Of a stretch of DNA of 64,000 nt, positions 21,141-32,097 are shown one piece after another. The DNA lies in contig NZ_CP125781.1 of assembly GCF_030053895.1 (NCBI RefSeq), positions 1,302,001-1,366,000 on the forward strand, given 5' to 3'. The notes below the pieces were generated by a model. That model was given only the letters and a program-made list of their open reading frames with translations, did not search any database and was not told where the DNA came from. How positions within the stretch are numbered: the stretch's first letter is position 1; each line of letters opens with the position of its first letter. The stretch is from Trabulsiella odontotermitis (lineage in GTDB: Bacteria; Pseudomonadota; Gammaproteobacteria; Enterobacterales; Enterobacteriaceae). Position numbers and translations under genes: made by a program.

Positions 21141-21296
21141 TTTACTTACATCTCGCATCAGATCTCCCGCTAAGCTTACCGGAAGAGCATTTCCTGGTTG
21201 TGGCGATGTAGTGTAGAATGCGGCGTTTTCGAACGACACAACGTCAGGCACAGAACAGCGGCCTCAAGGTATTCGTAAGGCATAATTAATTAATAT

Positions 21297-23096
<1,800 letters not shown>

Positions 23097-23112
23097 CCCT
23101 TAAGGAGTTGGC

Positions 23113-24087
23113 ATGGCGAACAAGTTTGCCGTAATCCTGGTGCTCGCGACCCTGATAACAGGGTTGCTGTGGTGCCTGGATAAGTTCTTTTTCGCAGCAA
23201 AACGTCGTGAGCGCCAGGCTGCGGCGCAGGCGGCGACAGGCGATCAACTGGATAAAAAAACGCTGAAGAAAGTCGGCCCGAAACCGGGCTGGCTGGAAAC
23301 CGGCGCATCGATTTTCCCGGTGCTGGCGATCGTGCTGGTGGTACGTTCTTTTATTTATGAACCTTTCCAGATCCCATCAGGTTCGATGATGCCAACGCTA
23401 CTGATTGGTGACTTTATCCTCGTGGAGAAATTCGCTTACGGCATTAAAGATCCGATTTACCAGAACACGCTGATCGAAACCGGTCATCCAAAACGCGGTG
23501 ACATTGTAGTCTTTAAATACCCGGAAGAGCCGAGTCTGGACTACATCAAACGCACCGTGGGGGTGCCGGGCGATAAAGTCACGTATGATCCAGTGGCGAA
23601 AGAGGTCACTATCCAGCCGGGCTGCAGCTCCGGGCAGGCGTGCGGCAACGCACTGCCGGTGACCTATTCCAACGTTGAACCGAGCGATTTCGTGCAGACG
23701 TTCGCCCGTCGTAACGGCGGCGAAGCGACCAGCGGCTTTTGGGAATTGCCGAAAGGCGAAAGCAAAGAAAACGGTATTCGTCTGACGGAGCGTAAAGAGA
23801 CGCTGGGCGAAGTGACCCACCGCATTCTGACTGTGCCTATCGCGCAGGATCAACTGGGCATGTATTACCAACAGGCCGGCCAGCCGCTGGCGACCTGGAT
23901 TGTGCCGCCCGGCCAGTACTTCATGATGGGCGATAACCGCGACAACAGCGCCGACAGCCGCTACTGGGGTTTTGTCCCTGAAGCGAACCTCGTTGGCCGT
24001 GCCGTGGGGATCTGGATGAGCTTCGAAAAACAAGAAGGTGAATGGCCGACGGGCGTGCGTCTGAGCCGTATTGGCGGTATCCACTAA
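23113..24087 (+). CDS. lepB: Signal peptidase I
   Basis: Cleaves signal peptides of exported proteins at the outer face of the inner membrane. The 324 residues (same as E. coli) have two N-terminal membrane segments (about 4-22 and 62-77) with a cytoplasmic loop between. The Ser/Lys dyad is seen as Ser91 in IPSGSMMPT and Lys146 in YIKRTVG, with the later boxes GDNRDNSADSRYWG. Preceded by AAGGAG, 16 bases after lepA. Confidence 0.98.
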   Translation: MANKFAVILVLATLITGLLWCLDKFFFAAKRRERQAAAQAATGDQLDKKTLKKVGPKPGWLETGASIFPVLAIVLVVRSFIYEPFQIPSGSMMPTLLIGDFILVEKFAYGIKDPIYQNTLIETGHPKRGDIVVFKYPEEPSLDYIKRTVGVPGDKVTYDPVAKEVTIQPGCSSGQACGNALPVTYSNVEPSDFVQTFARRNGGEATSGFWELPKGESKENGIRLTERKETLGEVTHRILTVPIAQDQLGMYYQQAGQPLATWIVPPGQYFMMGDNRDNSADSRYWGFVPEANLVGRAVGIWMSFEKQEGEWPTGVRLSRIGGIH

Positions 24088-24109
24088 TTCTTTTTTCCTC
24101 CCTCCCGTT

Positions 24110-24140
24110 CATGTTGTCGCCAGGCGATGGCGGCAACATG
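24110..24140 (+). terminator. Hairpin after lepB
   Basis: A 12-bp stem (CATGTTGTCGCC / GGCGGCAACATG, one G-U pair) with a 7-base loop follows lepB, but only a poor T tract (ATTATTT) comes after it. It may terminate weakly or protect the mRNA end. Confidence 0.5.
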
Positions 24141-24242
24141 AATTATTTAAGATATAAATCGGTTCTGACTAACGACTTCCTTTCACGTTGTGTATAGAAT
24201 ATTCCCCCGAAAGTTTTGGTTGTCTCCTGCACAGGAGCCACG

Positions 24243-24290
24243 GCACACGAAACCGCGTTGGTGATGCTTTTTCAGGTCGGTTTCGTGTGC
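24243..24290 (+). promoter_or_regulatory. rnc leader hairpin, likely RNase III autoregulatory site
   Basis: GCACACGAAACCG at 24243-24255 pairs perfectly with CGGTTTCGTGTGC at 24278-24290. In E. coli the rnc leader carries such a stem-loop, which RNase III cuts to destabilise its own message. Position 34 bases before the rnc start fits. Confidence 0.85.
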
Positions 24291-24323
24291 TGAATTGTTG
24301 ACGCATTCATTTATTGGTAACGC

Positions 24324-25004
24324 ATGAACCCCATCGTAATTAATCGGCTTCAACGGAAGCTGGGCTACACTTTTCATCATCAGGAGCTGTTGCAACAGGC
24401 ATTAACCCACCGCAGTGCCAGCAGCAAACACAATGAACGTCTGGAATTTCTGGGCGATTCAATTTTAAGTTATGTGATTGCCAACGCGCTCTATCACCGC
24501 TTCCCTCGGGTTGACGAAGGTGACATGAGCCGTATGCGCGCCACGCTGGTTCGCGGTAATACGCTGGCGGAAATCGCCCGCGAATTTGAACTGGGTGAGT
24601 GTCTGCGTCTTGGGCCTGGCGAATTGAAAAGCGGTGGTTTTCGTCGCGAATCTATTCTTGCCGATACGGTCGAAGCACTGATTGGCGGTGTCTTCCTCGA
24701 CAGCGATATTCAGAATGTCGAGAAGCTGATCCTCTCCTGGTATCAGACGCGTCTGGACGAAATCAGTCCGGGCGATAAGCAAAAAGATCCGAAAACGCGC
24801 CTGCAGGAATATTTGCAGGGGCGTCATCTGCCGTTGCCTACCTATCTGGTGGTGCAGGTGCGTGGCGAAGCCCACGATCAGGAATTTACTATCCACTGCC
24901 AGGTCAGCGGCCTGAGCGAACCGGTGGTTGGCACAGGTTCCAGCCGTCGCAAGGCTGAGCAGGCCGCCGCCGAACAGGCGCTGAAGAAGCTGGAGCTGGA
25001 ATGA
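24324..25004 (+). CDS. rnc: Ribonuclease III
   Basis: Double-strand-specific endoribonuclease that processes rRNA precursors (including the operon at the left of this window) and many mRNAs. The 226 residues have the nuclease signature ERLEFLGDSIL near residue 38, a second acidic cluster ADTVEALIGG near residue 114 with the catalytic Glu, and a C-terminal double-stranded RNA-binding domain with GTGSSRRKAEQAAAEQAL. It overlaps era by 4 bases (ATGA), as in E. coli. Confidence 0.98.
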   Translation: MNPIVINRLQRKLGYTFHHQELLQQALTHRSASSKHNERLEFLGDSILSYVIANALYHRFPRVDEGDMSRMRATLVRGNTLAEIAREFELGECLRLGPGELKSGGFRRESILADTVEALIGGVFLDSDIQNVEKLILSWYQTRLDEISPGDKQKDPKTRLQEYLQGRHLPLPTYLVVQVRGEAHDQEFTIHCQVSGLSEPVVGTGSSRRKAEQAAAEQALKKLELE

Positions 25005-25906
25005 GCGAAGAAAAAACCTACTGCGGATTTATTGCCATCGTTGGTCGTCCGAACGTTGGCAAATCCACACTGCTGAATAATCTGCTCGGGCAAAAGATCT
25101 CCATCACTTCCCGTAAAGCGCAGACCACCCGTCACCGCATCGTCGGTATTCATACGGAAGGCGCGTATCAGGCGATTTATGTTGATACCCCAGGCCTGCA
25201 TATGGAAGAGAAACGTGCGATCAACCGCCTGATGAACAAAGCGGCGAGCAGCTCCATCGGTGACGTCGAACTGGTGATTTTTGTGGTTGAAGGCACCCGC
25301 TGGACGCCGGATGACGAAATGGTGCTGAACAAGCTGCGCGAAGGCAAAGCGCCGGTGATCCTCGCGGTCAACAAAGTCGACAACGTGCAGGAAAAAGCCG
25401 ATCTACTGCCGCATCTGCAATTCCTCGGTAGCCAGATGAACTTCCTTGATATCGTGCCGATCTCAGCAGAAACCGGACTGAATGTGGATACCATCGCCGG
25501 TATCGTGCGTAAGCACCTGCCGGAAGCCGTCCACCATTTCCCGGAAGACTATATCACCGACCGTTCTCAGCGCTTTATGGCGTCTGAAATCATCCGTGAG
25601 AAGTTGATGCGCTTCCTCGGTGCTGAGCTGCCATATTCTGTAACCGTTGAAATTGAGCGTTTCCAGACCAACGAACGTGGCGGGTATGACATCAACGGGC
25701 TGATCCTCGTTGAGCGTGAAGGGCAAAAGAAGATGGTGATTGGCAACAAAGGCGCCAAAATCAAAACCATCGGCATCGAAGCCCGCAAAGATATGCAGGA
25801 GATGTTCGAAGCACCGGTTCACCTGGAACTGTGGGTGAAGGTGAAATCCGGCTGGGCCGACGACGAACGCGCGCTGCGTAGTCTCGGCTATGTAGACGAT
25901 CTCTGA
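25001..25906 (+). CDS. era: GTPase Era
   Basis: An essential GTPase that binds the 3' end of 16S rRNA during 30S maturation. The 301 residues have G1 GRPNVGKST near residue 15, G3 DTPGLH near residue 62, G4 NKVD near residue 124 and a C-terminal KH domain with the GxxG-type loop IGNKGAKIKTIG near residue 247. Coupled to rnc by overlap; recO follows after 14 bases. Confidence 0.98.
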   Translation: MSEEKTYCGFIAIVGRPNVGKSTLLNNLLGQKISITSRKAQTTRHRIVGIHTEGAYQAIYVDTPGLHMEEKRAINRLMNKAASSSIGDVELVIFVVEGTRWTPDDEMVLNKLREGKAPVILAVNKVDNVQEKADLLPHLQFLGSQMNFLDIVPISAETGLNVDTIAGIVRKHLPEAVHHFPEDYITDRSQRFMASEIIREKLMRFLGAELPYSVTVEIERFQTNERGGYDINGLILVEREGQKKMVIGNKGAKIKTIGIEARKDMQEMFEAPVHLELWVKVKSGWADDERALRSLGYVDDL

Positions 25907-25920
25907 GAGTAACATACTCT

Positions 25921-26634
25921 ATGGAAGTGGATGGGTGGCAACGCGCTTTCGTCCTCCATAGCCGTCCCTGGAGCGAAACCAGCCTGATGCTGGACGTCTT
26001 CACGGAAGAGTCTGGTCGCGTGCGCCTGGTTGCTAAAGGCGCACGGTCTAAACGTTCTAATCTAAAGGGCGCCCTGCAACCCTTTACACCTCTGCTGGTC
26101 CGTTTTGGCGGGCGCGGCGACGTCAAAACGCTGCGCAACGCGGAAGCTGTCTCGCTGGCGCTTCCCTTAAGCGGCATTGCGCTCTACAGCGGATTGTACG
26201 TCAACGAATTAATCGCCCGCGTGCTCGAACATGAGACCCGCTTCTCTGAACTGTTCTTTGATTACCTGCACTGTATCCAGTCGCTGGCGGGGGGAAGTGG
26301 TTCGCCTGAACCCACGCTTCGCCGCTTTGAACTGGCGTTGCTGGGGCACCTGGGATATGGCGTCGATTTTCTGCACTGCGCTGGCAGCGGTGAACCAGTG
26401 GACGACACCATGACCTATCGCTACCGTGAAGAGAAGGGTTTTATTGCCAGCATGGTGATTGATAACAACACCTTTACCGGGCACCATCTGAAAGCGCTCG
26501 CCAGCCGCGAATTCCCGGATGCTGACACGCTGCGCGCAGCGAAACGCTTTACCCGTATTGCGCTGAAACCCTACCTGGGGGGAAAGCCGCTCAAAAGCCG
26601 CGAGCTGTTCCGGCAGTTCATGCCGAAGCGGTGA
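25921..26634 (+). CDS. recO: DNA repair protein RecO
   Basis: Helps load RecA onto SSB-coated single strands with RecR in the RecF pathway. The 237-residue protein has an N-terminal OB fold (from GWQRAFVLHSRPWSETSLML) and a helical C-terminal part ending LKSRELFRQFMPKR. From memory the E. coli protein carries about seven more C-terminal residues (242 in all), while the N terminus here has two extra residues after Met. The start overlaps the repeat GAGAGTAACATACTCT, with GAGAGT as ribosome site. Part of the rnc-era-recO-pdxJ-acpS run. Confidence 0.95.
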   Translation: MEVDGWQRAFVLHSRPWSETSLMLDVFTEESGRVRLVAKGARSKRSNLKGALQPFTPLLVRFGGRGDVKTLRNAEAVSLALPLSGIALYSGLYVNELIARVLEHETRFSELFFDYLHCIQSLAGGSGSPEPTLRRFELALLGHLGYGVDFLHCAGSGEPVDDTMTYRYREEKGFIASMVIDNNTFTGHHLKALASREFPDADTLRAAKRFTRIALKPYLGGKPLKSRELFRQFMPKR

Positions 26635-26667
26635 GTGACACGAACGAAAATAATACCGAGGATTGTC

Positions 26668-27399
26668 ATGGCTGAATTACTGTTAGGCGTCAATATTGAT
26701 CACATTGCCACCCTGCGTAACGCGCGCGGAACGGCTTATCCGGATCCGGTGCAGGCGGCGTTTATTGCCGAGCAGGCCGGCGCGGATGGCATTACTGTGC
26801 ATTTGCGCGAAGACCGACGCCACATTACCGATCGCGACGTTCGCCTCCTGCGTCAGACGCTGGACACGCGCATGAATCTTGAAATGGCCGTCACCGAAGA
26901 GATGGTGAAGATCGCCTGCGAGACGAAACCGCATTTCTGTTGCCTGGTGCCGGAAAAGCGTCAGGAAGTGACCACTGAAGGCGGGCTGGATGTCGCCGGA
27001 CAGCGCGACAAAATGCGTGACGCCTGCCAGCGCCTTGCCGCTGCTGGCATTCAGGTTTCGCTGTTTATTGATGCCGACGTTGAACAGATCAAAGCCGCTG
27101 CGGAAGTCGGCGCGCCGTACATTGAAATTCATACCGGTTGCTACGCGGACGCGAAAGACGATGCCACCCTGGCGTGTGAACTGGAACGTATCGCTAATGC
27201 CGCGACCTTTGCCGCGAGCCTCGGACTGAAAGTTAACGCTGGTCACGGGCTGACCTATCACAACGTCAAACCGATTGCCGCCCTGCCGGAAATGCACGAG
27301 CTGAACATCGGTCACGCGATCATTGGTCGCGCTGTGATGTGCGGTCTGAAAGAGGCGGTAGCCGAAATGAAACGTCTGATGCTGGAAGCGCGCAAGTAA
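26668..27399 (+). CDS. pdxJ: Pyridoxine 5'-phosphate synthase
   Basis: Condenses 3-amino-2-oxopropyl phosphate with 1-deoxyxylulose 5-phosphate to make pyridoxine 5'-phosphate. The 243-residue TIM barrel shows GVNIDHIATLRNARG at residue 7, the loop HLREDRRHI near residue 45, and EIHTGCYA and NAGHGLTYHN in the later strands. The start ATG follows GAGG with 6-base spacing and gives the E. coli length. It overlaps acpS by one base (TAATG). Confidence 0.97.
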   Translation: MAELLLGVNIDHIATLRNARGTAYPDPVQAAFIAEQAGADGITVHLREDRRHITDRDVRLLRQTLDTRMNLEMAVTEEMVKIACETKPHFCCLVPEKRQEVTTEGGLDVAGQRDKMRDACQRLAAAGIQVSLFIDADVEQIKAAAEVGAPYIEIHTGCYADAKDDATLACELERIANAATFAASLGLKVNAGHGLTYHNVKPIAALPEMHELNIGHAIIGRAVMCGLKEAVAEMKRLMLEARK

Positions 27400-27779
27400 T
27401 GGCTATTCTGGGCTTAGGGACCGACATCGTCGAAATCGCCCGTATCGAATCTGTGATCGCCCGTAGCGGCGATCGTCTGGCGCGGCGTGTGTTAAGCGAT
27501 AACGAATGGGCTATCTGGGAATCGCATCAGCAGCCGGTACGTTTTCTGGCCAAACGCTTCGCTGTCAAAGAAGCAGCGGCAAAAGCGTTTGGCACCGGCA
27601 TTCGCAACGGTCTGGCGTTTAATCAATTCGAAGTGTACAACGATGCGCTGGGTAAGCCCCGGCTGCGTCTGTGGGGCGAAGCCAAAACGCTGGCGGAAAG
27701 TCTTGGCGTGGCGACTATTCACGTCACGCTCGCGGACGAACGTCACTATGCCTGCGCGACGGTGATCATCGAAAGCTAA
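27399..27779 (+). CDS. acpS: Holo-[acyl-carrier-protein] synthase
   Basis: Transfers 4'-phosphopantetheine from CoA to the serine of acyl carrier protein. The 126-residue product (E. coli length) has GTDIVEIARI at residue 7 with the Mg-binding Asp9, and KRFAVKEAAAKAFGTG near residue 51 with the second metal-binding Glu58. Start codon overlaps the pdxJ stop. Its stop lies 2 bases from that of yfhL on the other strand; in E. coli K-12 the ShoB/OhsC toxin-antitoxin pair sits between them, here there is no room. Confidence 0.97.
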   Translation: MAILGLGTDIVEIARIESVIARSGDRLARRVLSDNEWAIWESHQQPVRFLAKRFAVKEAAAKAFGTGIRNGLAFNQFEVYNDALGKPRLRLWGEAKTLAESLGVATIHVTLADERHYACATVIIES

Positions 27780-27781
27780 GG

Positions 27782-28042
27782 TCAGATTTTATCGGCGTGA
27801 TGCATCTGGACGAATTTGTCCCACAATTGCTCTTCCGTTTCGATGTGTGCCGGATCTTTCAGAATGGTATTGGGAATCGGGCACACTTTCTGGCAGGTTG
27901 GCATGTCGTAGTGACCGATGCATTCGGTGCAGCGATCGCTGTTAATCTCATAAATGCTGTCACCCATCGAAATGGCCTCATTCGGACATTCCGGTTCGCA
28001 CATATCGCAATTGATACATTTTTTGGTGATTAACAGCGCCAT
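27782..28042 (-). CDS. yfhL: 2[4Fe-4S] ferredoxin YfhL
   Basis: An 86-residue electron carrier of the Allochromatium type. Two cluster motifs are visible: C-x2-C-x2-C-x3-C from residue 9, and C-x2-C-x8-C-x3-C from residue 38, the second with the extended loop CIGHYDMPTC typical of this class; a charged C-terminal helix follows. The partner enzymes are not settled in enterics. Monocistronic, tail to tail with acpS. Confidence 0.95.
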   Translation of the reverse strand: MALLITKKCINCDMCEPECPNEAISMGDSIYEINSDRCTECIGHYDMPTCQKVCPIPNTILKDPAHIETEEQLWDKFVQMHHADKI

Positions 28043-28098
28043 CAGGAAATTCCCGGAAACAACACAAACAGGGCGGGCATTATACCCTCATTCCCTGT

Positions 28099-28947
28099 TC
28101 AGACCAGTTTTTTCACTAATGCTTCGCTGTGGCGAATACGCTCCGGCGCATGCTCCAGATCCTGCTGAACCAGCGCCATAAACAGCAAATCGGCTAGCAT
28201 CATTTGCGCGCTGGTGGATGAAATCGCCGCGCTGCGCGTCGCCTGTTCCTCGGCGATGGTATAAAGGCAGAGGCTGGCTTTCTGTTGCAGTGTGTTTGGC
28301 GAAAAACCGGTGATGGCGAGGACTTTTGCGCCGACGCGCAGCGCCTCTTCGGTCGCCAGATTGATTTCCCGGCGCTCGCCGGAATAAGAGATAGCGAGCA
28401 GCAGATCCTGCGGCTCCAGGGCCTGCACGGTAGCCAGCAGCGCATGCATATCCTGTTCGGCCACGGCATTGAGGCCAATTTTCATCAGCTTCCAGCTAAA
28501 GTTCCGCGCCACCAGGCCGGAGGCGCCGATCCCGGTCAGGATGATACGCCGCGCATCGCGCAGCAGCGCCACGCTCTCCAGCAGCTTATCTTCCGCATTC
28601 ACATCCAGCGAGGCGTGCATCGCGGCAATGTTATCTTTGATCAGTTTCTCGCCCACCAGACGCAGCGGATCGTCGCCGCGGATCAGATTATGAACCGGCA
28701 CGGATTGCGGATGCGGATGACTCGCCAGCGCTTCACTGAGCGCCAGCTTGAGCGCCGGAAACCCTTTAAACCCTAATTTTTGTGCAAACTTCACCACGCT
28801 GGACTGACTGACACCGGCTTCCTTCGCCAGTTGTTGCGAGCTGAGGTGGCGAGCCTCGTCGGGCTCGGCAAGAATAAAATCAGCCAGTTTTTTATCGCTT
28901 TGCGCCAGCCCCGGGTAACGCTGGCGGATGCGGATTAAACAATTCAT
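28099..28947 (-). CDS. yfhH: RpiR-family transcriptional regulator YfhH
   Basis: A 282-residue sugar-phosphate-sensing regulator. The N-terminal ~75 residues hold the RpiR helix-turn-helix (SSQQLAKEAGVSQSSVVKFAQKLG near residue 38, given here as a landmark), and residues ~125-260 hold a SIS sugar-phosphate-binding domain with ILTGIGASG and AISYSGERREI. The start is the ATG at 28947 with AGG upstream; the open frame goes on to a TTG ten codons before. Its target is unknown to me; close relatives include MurR. Confidence 0.9.
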   Translation of the reverse strand: MNCLIRIRQRYPGLAQSDKKLADFILAEPDEARHLSSQQLAKEAGVSQSSVVKFAQKLGFKGFPALKLALSEALASHPHPQSVPVHNLIRGDDPLRLVGEKLIKDNIAAMHASLDVNAEDKLLESVALLRDARRIILTGIGASGLVARNFSWKLMKIGLNAVAEQDMHALLATVQALEPQDLLLAISYSGERREINLATEEALRVGAKVLAITGFSPNTLQQKASLCLYTIAEEQATRSAAISSTSAQMMLADLLFMALVQQDLEHAPERIRHSEALVKKLV

Positions 28948-29179
28948 TAAGCCTGCCTGTGAGAATTTTTTATTCAATTATAGGGCATCAGGACGAATAA
29001 CTGTGACCTGAAAAACGCTTGATTTGTTGCGTTTTTAGGCTATTTATTATTTTAATCAACAGGATACGCTGTCTTTCCAGAGAGATAAAGCCTCATTGCG
29101 CCACGTTTTCGGAAATGTGAGGTTATCTCTGTTAGGCTATGGAACAGGATTGCCGGTTAATGATTTTCAGGAGTGAAGT

Positions 29180-29815
29180 GTGGTCAGTAACGAGCGCCGA
29201 GTCGTTTTTTTTGATCTGGACGGAACGCTGCATCAGCAGGATCTGTTCGGCAGTTTTGTCCGTTATCTGCTGCGTCACCAGCCGCTGAATCTGCTGCTGG
29301 TGATCCCTGTGCTGCCAGTGGTGGCTGTCGCGCTGGGGATCAAAGGCCGTGCCGCGCGCTGGCCGATGAGCCTGCTGCTGTGGGCCTGCACGTTTGGTCA
29401 CAGCGAAAAAAGCCTGCGGGCGAAAGAAACCAAATTTGTCGCCTGGTTTCGTGAAAATGTGACCACGTTTCCGGTGGTGCACGAACGGCTGACGCAATAT
29501 CTTACCAGCTCAGATGCTGACGTGTGGCTGATCACTGGCTCGCCGCGGTCGCTGGTGGAAAAAGTCTATTTCGACACGCTCTGGTTGCCGCGGGTGAATG
29601 TGATCGCCAGTCAGATTGAACGCCGTCACGGTGGCTGGGTATTAACCTTACGCTGCCTGGGCTATGAAAAAGTGGTGCAACTGGAGCGTAAAATTGGTTC
29701 ACCGCTGCGCCTGTACAGCGGCTACAGCGACAGCCATCAGGACAACCCGTTGCTCAGCTATTGTGAGCACCGCTGGCGCGTCACGCCGCGTGGTGAGCTG
29801 CAACAGCTGGAATAG
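29180..29815 (+). CDS. pgpC: Phosphatidylglycerophosphatase C
   Basis: A membrane-associated HAD-family phosphatase that dephosphorylates phosphatidylglycerophosphate to phosphatidylglycerol. The 211-residue protein starts with GTG at 29180, 6 bases after AGGAG, and matches E. coli length. HAD motif I FFDLDGTLH near residue 10 carries the catalytic Asp, motif II ITGSP near residue 117, motif IV YSGYSDSHQD near residue 178. A hydrophobic stretch around residues 35-70 anchors it to the inner membrane. Confidence 0.94.
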   Translation: MVSNERRVVFFDLDGTLHQQDLFGSFVRYLLRHQPLNLLLVIPVLPVVAVALGIKGRAARWPMSLLLWACTFGHSEKSLRAKETKFVAWFRENVTTFPVVHERLTQYLTSSDADVWLITGSPRSLVEKVYFDTLWLPRVNVIASQIERRHGGWVLTLRCLGYEKVVQLERKIGSPLRLYSGYSDSHQDNPLLSYCEHRWRVTPRGELQQLE

Positions 29816-29838
29816 TGGGTAAATCAATAACGGCTGTG

Positions 29839-29844
29839 TATAAT
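29839..29844 (+). promoter_or_regulatory. -10 element of a tadA promoter
   Basis: A consensus TATAAT lies 32 bases before the tadA GTG. It overlaps an upstream ATG at 29843, which therefore cannot be a start on transcripts from this promoter. Confidence 0.6.
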
Positions 29845-29875
29845 GCGCCCCGCTGTCATTTCTGGAGTGCCCGAC

Positions 29876-30385
29876 GTGTCCGACAACGAACACAACCATG
29901 AATACTGGATGCGCCATGCGTTGACGCTGGCTAAACGCGCCTGGGATGAAGGTGAAGTGCCGGTCGGCGCGGTGCTGGTGCACAACAATCAGGTGATTGG
30001 CGAGGGCTGGAACCGCCCGATTGGCCGCCACGATCCGACCGCGCATGCTGAAATCATGGCGCTGCGACAGGGCGGGGCGGTGCTGCAAAACTACCGTCTG
30101 ATCGACACCACACTGTATGTCACCCTGGAGCCGTGCGTGATGTGCGCAGGGGCGATGGTGCACAGCCGCATCGGGCGGCTGGTGTTCGGCGCGCGGGACG
30201 CTAAAACCGGTGCCGCCGGGTCGCTCATTGACGTGTTACATCATCCGGGAATGAATCATCGGGTCGATATCATCGAAGGGGTGTTGAGCGACGAATGCGC
30301 CGCCCTGTTGAGTGATTTTTTCCGCCACCGCCGGGCGGAGAAAAAAGCGCTGAAGAAAGCCGCCAGCGCGCAAAATGCCTCTTAA
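29876..30385 (+). CDS. tadA: tRNA-specific adenosine deaminase TadA
   Basis: Deaminates the wobble adenosine 34 of tRNA-Arg(ACG) to inosine. The 169-residue protein has the zinc motifs HAE (His57, Glu59 as proton shuttle) and PCVMC (Cys87, Cys90), numbering as in the 167-residue E. coli enzyme. The start chosen is GTG at 29876, 8 bases after GGAG; an ATG 11 codons upstream overlaps the promoter -10. The 3' end overlaps mltF tail to tail by 4 bases. Confidence 0.95.
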   Translation: MSDNEHNHEYWMRHALTLAKRAWDEGEVPVGAVLVHNNQVIGEGWNRPIGRHDPTAHAEIMALRQGGAVLQNYRLIDTTLYVTLEPCVMCAGAMVHSRIGRLVFGARDAKTGAAGSLIDVLHHPGMNHRVDIIEGVLSDECAALLSDFFRHRRAEKKALKKAASAQNAS

Positions 30386-31932
30386 TGACGAGGCACGTCG
30401 ACCAGTAAACGGGGCGTTTTTGCCTGCAGCGGCCCGTTGTGCTCACCCGGGAAGATCGATAAAAACGGCAGCACACCTGTCCGCTTATGATTAAGCTCTT
30501 CTGGCGACACCGCCGGGTAATCCTGCGCAATCTGTACCGCCTGCGCCGCTTTCTTCTCTTTCTCCAGCAGATACCCCACCAGGCTTATCTGATACTTGCG
30601 GATATTCTCTACGTACGCGTACGCTTCATGTCCGCGCGCATAGCCGTAGGTCAGTTTGCTGTAGTACGGCTTCTGGCTGAGCAGCGGTAGCCGCTGCTTC
30701 ACATCCGCCCAACTGTCAGGATTGCCTTTCTGCTTCGCTGTCAGCGCCCGGGCGTCCAGCATATGCGCGTAGCCCATGTTGTAGGCCGCCAGCGCAAACC
30801 AGATCCGCTCTTCCTGCGGCACCGTTTCCGGCACCTTGCTCATCATGTCCTGAAGATAGCGCATCCCGCCGCTGATGCTCTGCTCGGCGTCGGTTCTGTC
30901 CGTCAGACCGAGACTCTGGGCGGTGTTTTTGGTCAGCATCATCAGACCGCGAACCCCGGTCGGCGAGGTGGCCAGTGGATCCCAGTGCGATTCCTGATAA
31001 GAGATAGCGGCCAGCAGACGCCAGTCGATCTCCTGGGCATACTTTTCAAACATCGGTTGCAGGTCAGGCAAGGTGCTGTCGACCGCGCGCAGGAAAGAGC
31101 GGGTATCAACGTAATCAAAGTCTTCGCCGTGACCCAGATACTTCTCTTCCAGACGGGCCAGCGTGCCGTCTTCATTAATATTATTGAAGAAGTCGAGCAT
31201 CGCCGCCGACAGAGTGTTGTCCTCGTCTTTCAGGCTGAACCAGGTCACTGGCTGTTCATCGGTGACGTCGAGCGCCACGGCAAGTTCCGGGTGCACGCGC
31301 TGGAACAGACTGATCGCCACCGAATCAGCGATGGTGTAATTGATTTTGCCTTCAATCACGTCTTCCATCAGCGCCACGGTGCCGCGTTTGTCATCCACCG
31401 TCCAGGAGAGGTTGGGGTACTTTTTTTCCTTCAGTGCTTGCAGGTCGTTGATGGCGACATGTCCCGGCGCAATGGTCAGTTGCTGCGCGTTGAGGTTTTC
31501 CAGCGAGCGCGGGCGGGGATTTCCCACTTTGTAGACCAGCTGTTGTGACACGGAATAATAGATTGGCCCCGGCTGGTAGTTTTTAACACGCTCGGTGTTG
31601 TACACCAGCCCGGCGGCCAGCATATCGGCGTCGTCGTTATCGAGATCATCAAACAGCTCGCTGATGTTCTGGCGAACGGTAATAGTCAGTTTCACGCCCA
31701 GATAATTGGCGAACTGTTGTGCCAGCTCATAATCCAGGCCGACATTTTTATTATTGATGTTGCTCCAGGTCAGCGGCGAGGCGATAGTGCTGACGCGCAG
31801 CTCACCCCGCGACTGAATCGCCGCGATGCGGTTATCGGCTTTGCCGAACCAGAGAATAGATGGCCAAAGGGCCGCTGCCAGCAGCAGAGCAACAACACCG
31901 ATAAGCAGATAATTAATCTTTAATTTTTTCAA
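30382..31932 (-). CDS. mltF: Membrane-bound lytic murein transglycosylase F
   Basis: Cleaves peptidoglycan glycan strands at the outer membrane. The 516 residues have an N-terminal signal/anchor (about 8-28), a periplasmic solute-binding-like (SBP_bac_3) domain at about 40-265, and a lytic transglycosylase domain from about 295 with catalytic Glu314 in SYQESHWDP and the motif GVRGLMML. Length matches E. coli (518). Divergent from purL. Confidence 0.96.
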   Translation of the reverse strand: MKKLKINYLLIGVVALLLAAALWPSILWFGKADNRIAAIQSRGELRVSTIASPLTWSNINNKNVGLDYELAQQFANYLGVKLTITVRQNISELFDDLDNDDADMLAAGLVYNTERVKNYQPGPIYYSVSQQLVYKVGNPRPRSLENLNAQQLTIAPGHVAINDLQALKEKKYPNLSWTVDDKRGTVALMEDVIEGKINYTIADSVAISLFQRVHPELAVALDVTDEQPVTWFSLKDEDNTLSAAMLDFFNNINEDGTLARLEEKYLGHGEDFDYVDTRSFLRAVDSTLPDLQPMFEKYAQEIDWRLLAAISYQESHWDPLATSPTGVRGLMMLTKNTAQSLGLTDRTDAEQSISGGMRYLQDMMSKVPETVPQEERIWFALAAYNMGYAHMLDARALTAKQKGNPDSWADVKQRLPLLSQKPYYSKLTYGYARGHEAYAYVENIRKYQISLVGYLLEKEKKAAQAVQIAQDYPAVSPEELNHKRTGVLPFLSIFPGEHNGPLQAKTPRLLVDVPRH

Positions 31933-32097
31933 TTAGTTAATTCTCTGCGCTGAGTGAATATCAGTCAGCCGTTACCATAATGATGTCAGGGAGATTGAGA
32001 TATGTGAGCGGCATTTTGCTTAACAATGCGCCAGTTGGCAACTAATTAGAGAGATAAGTCACACCAATTGACAAAACAAAGCGGCGATTTTATTTCG

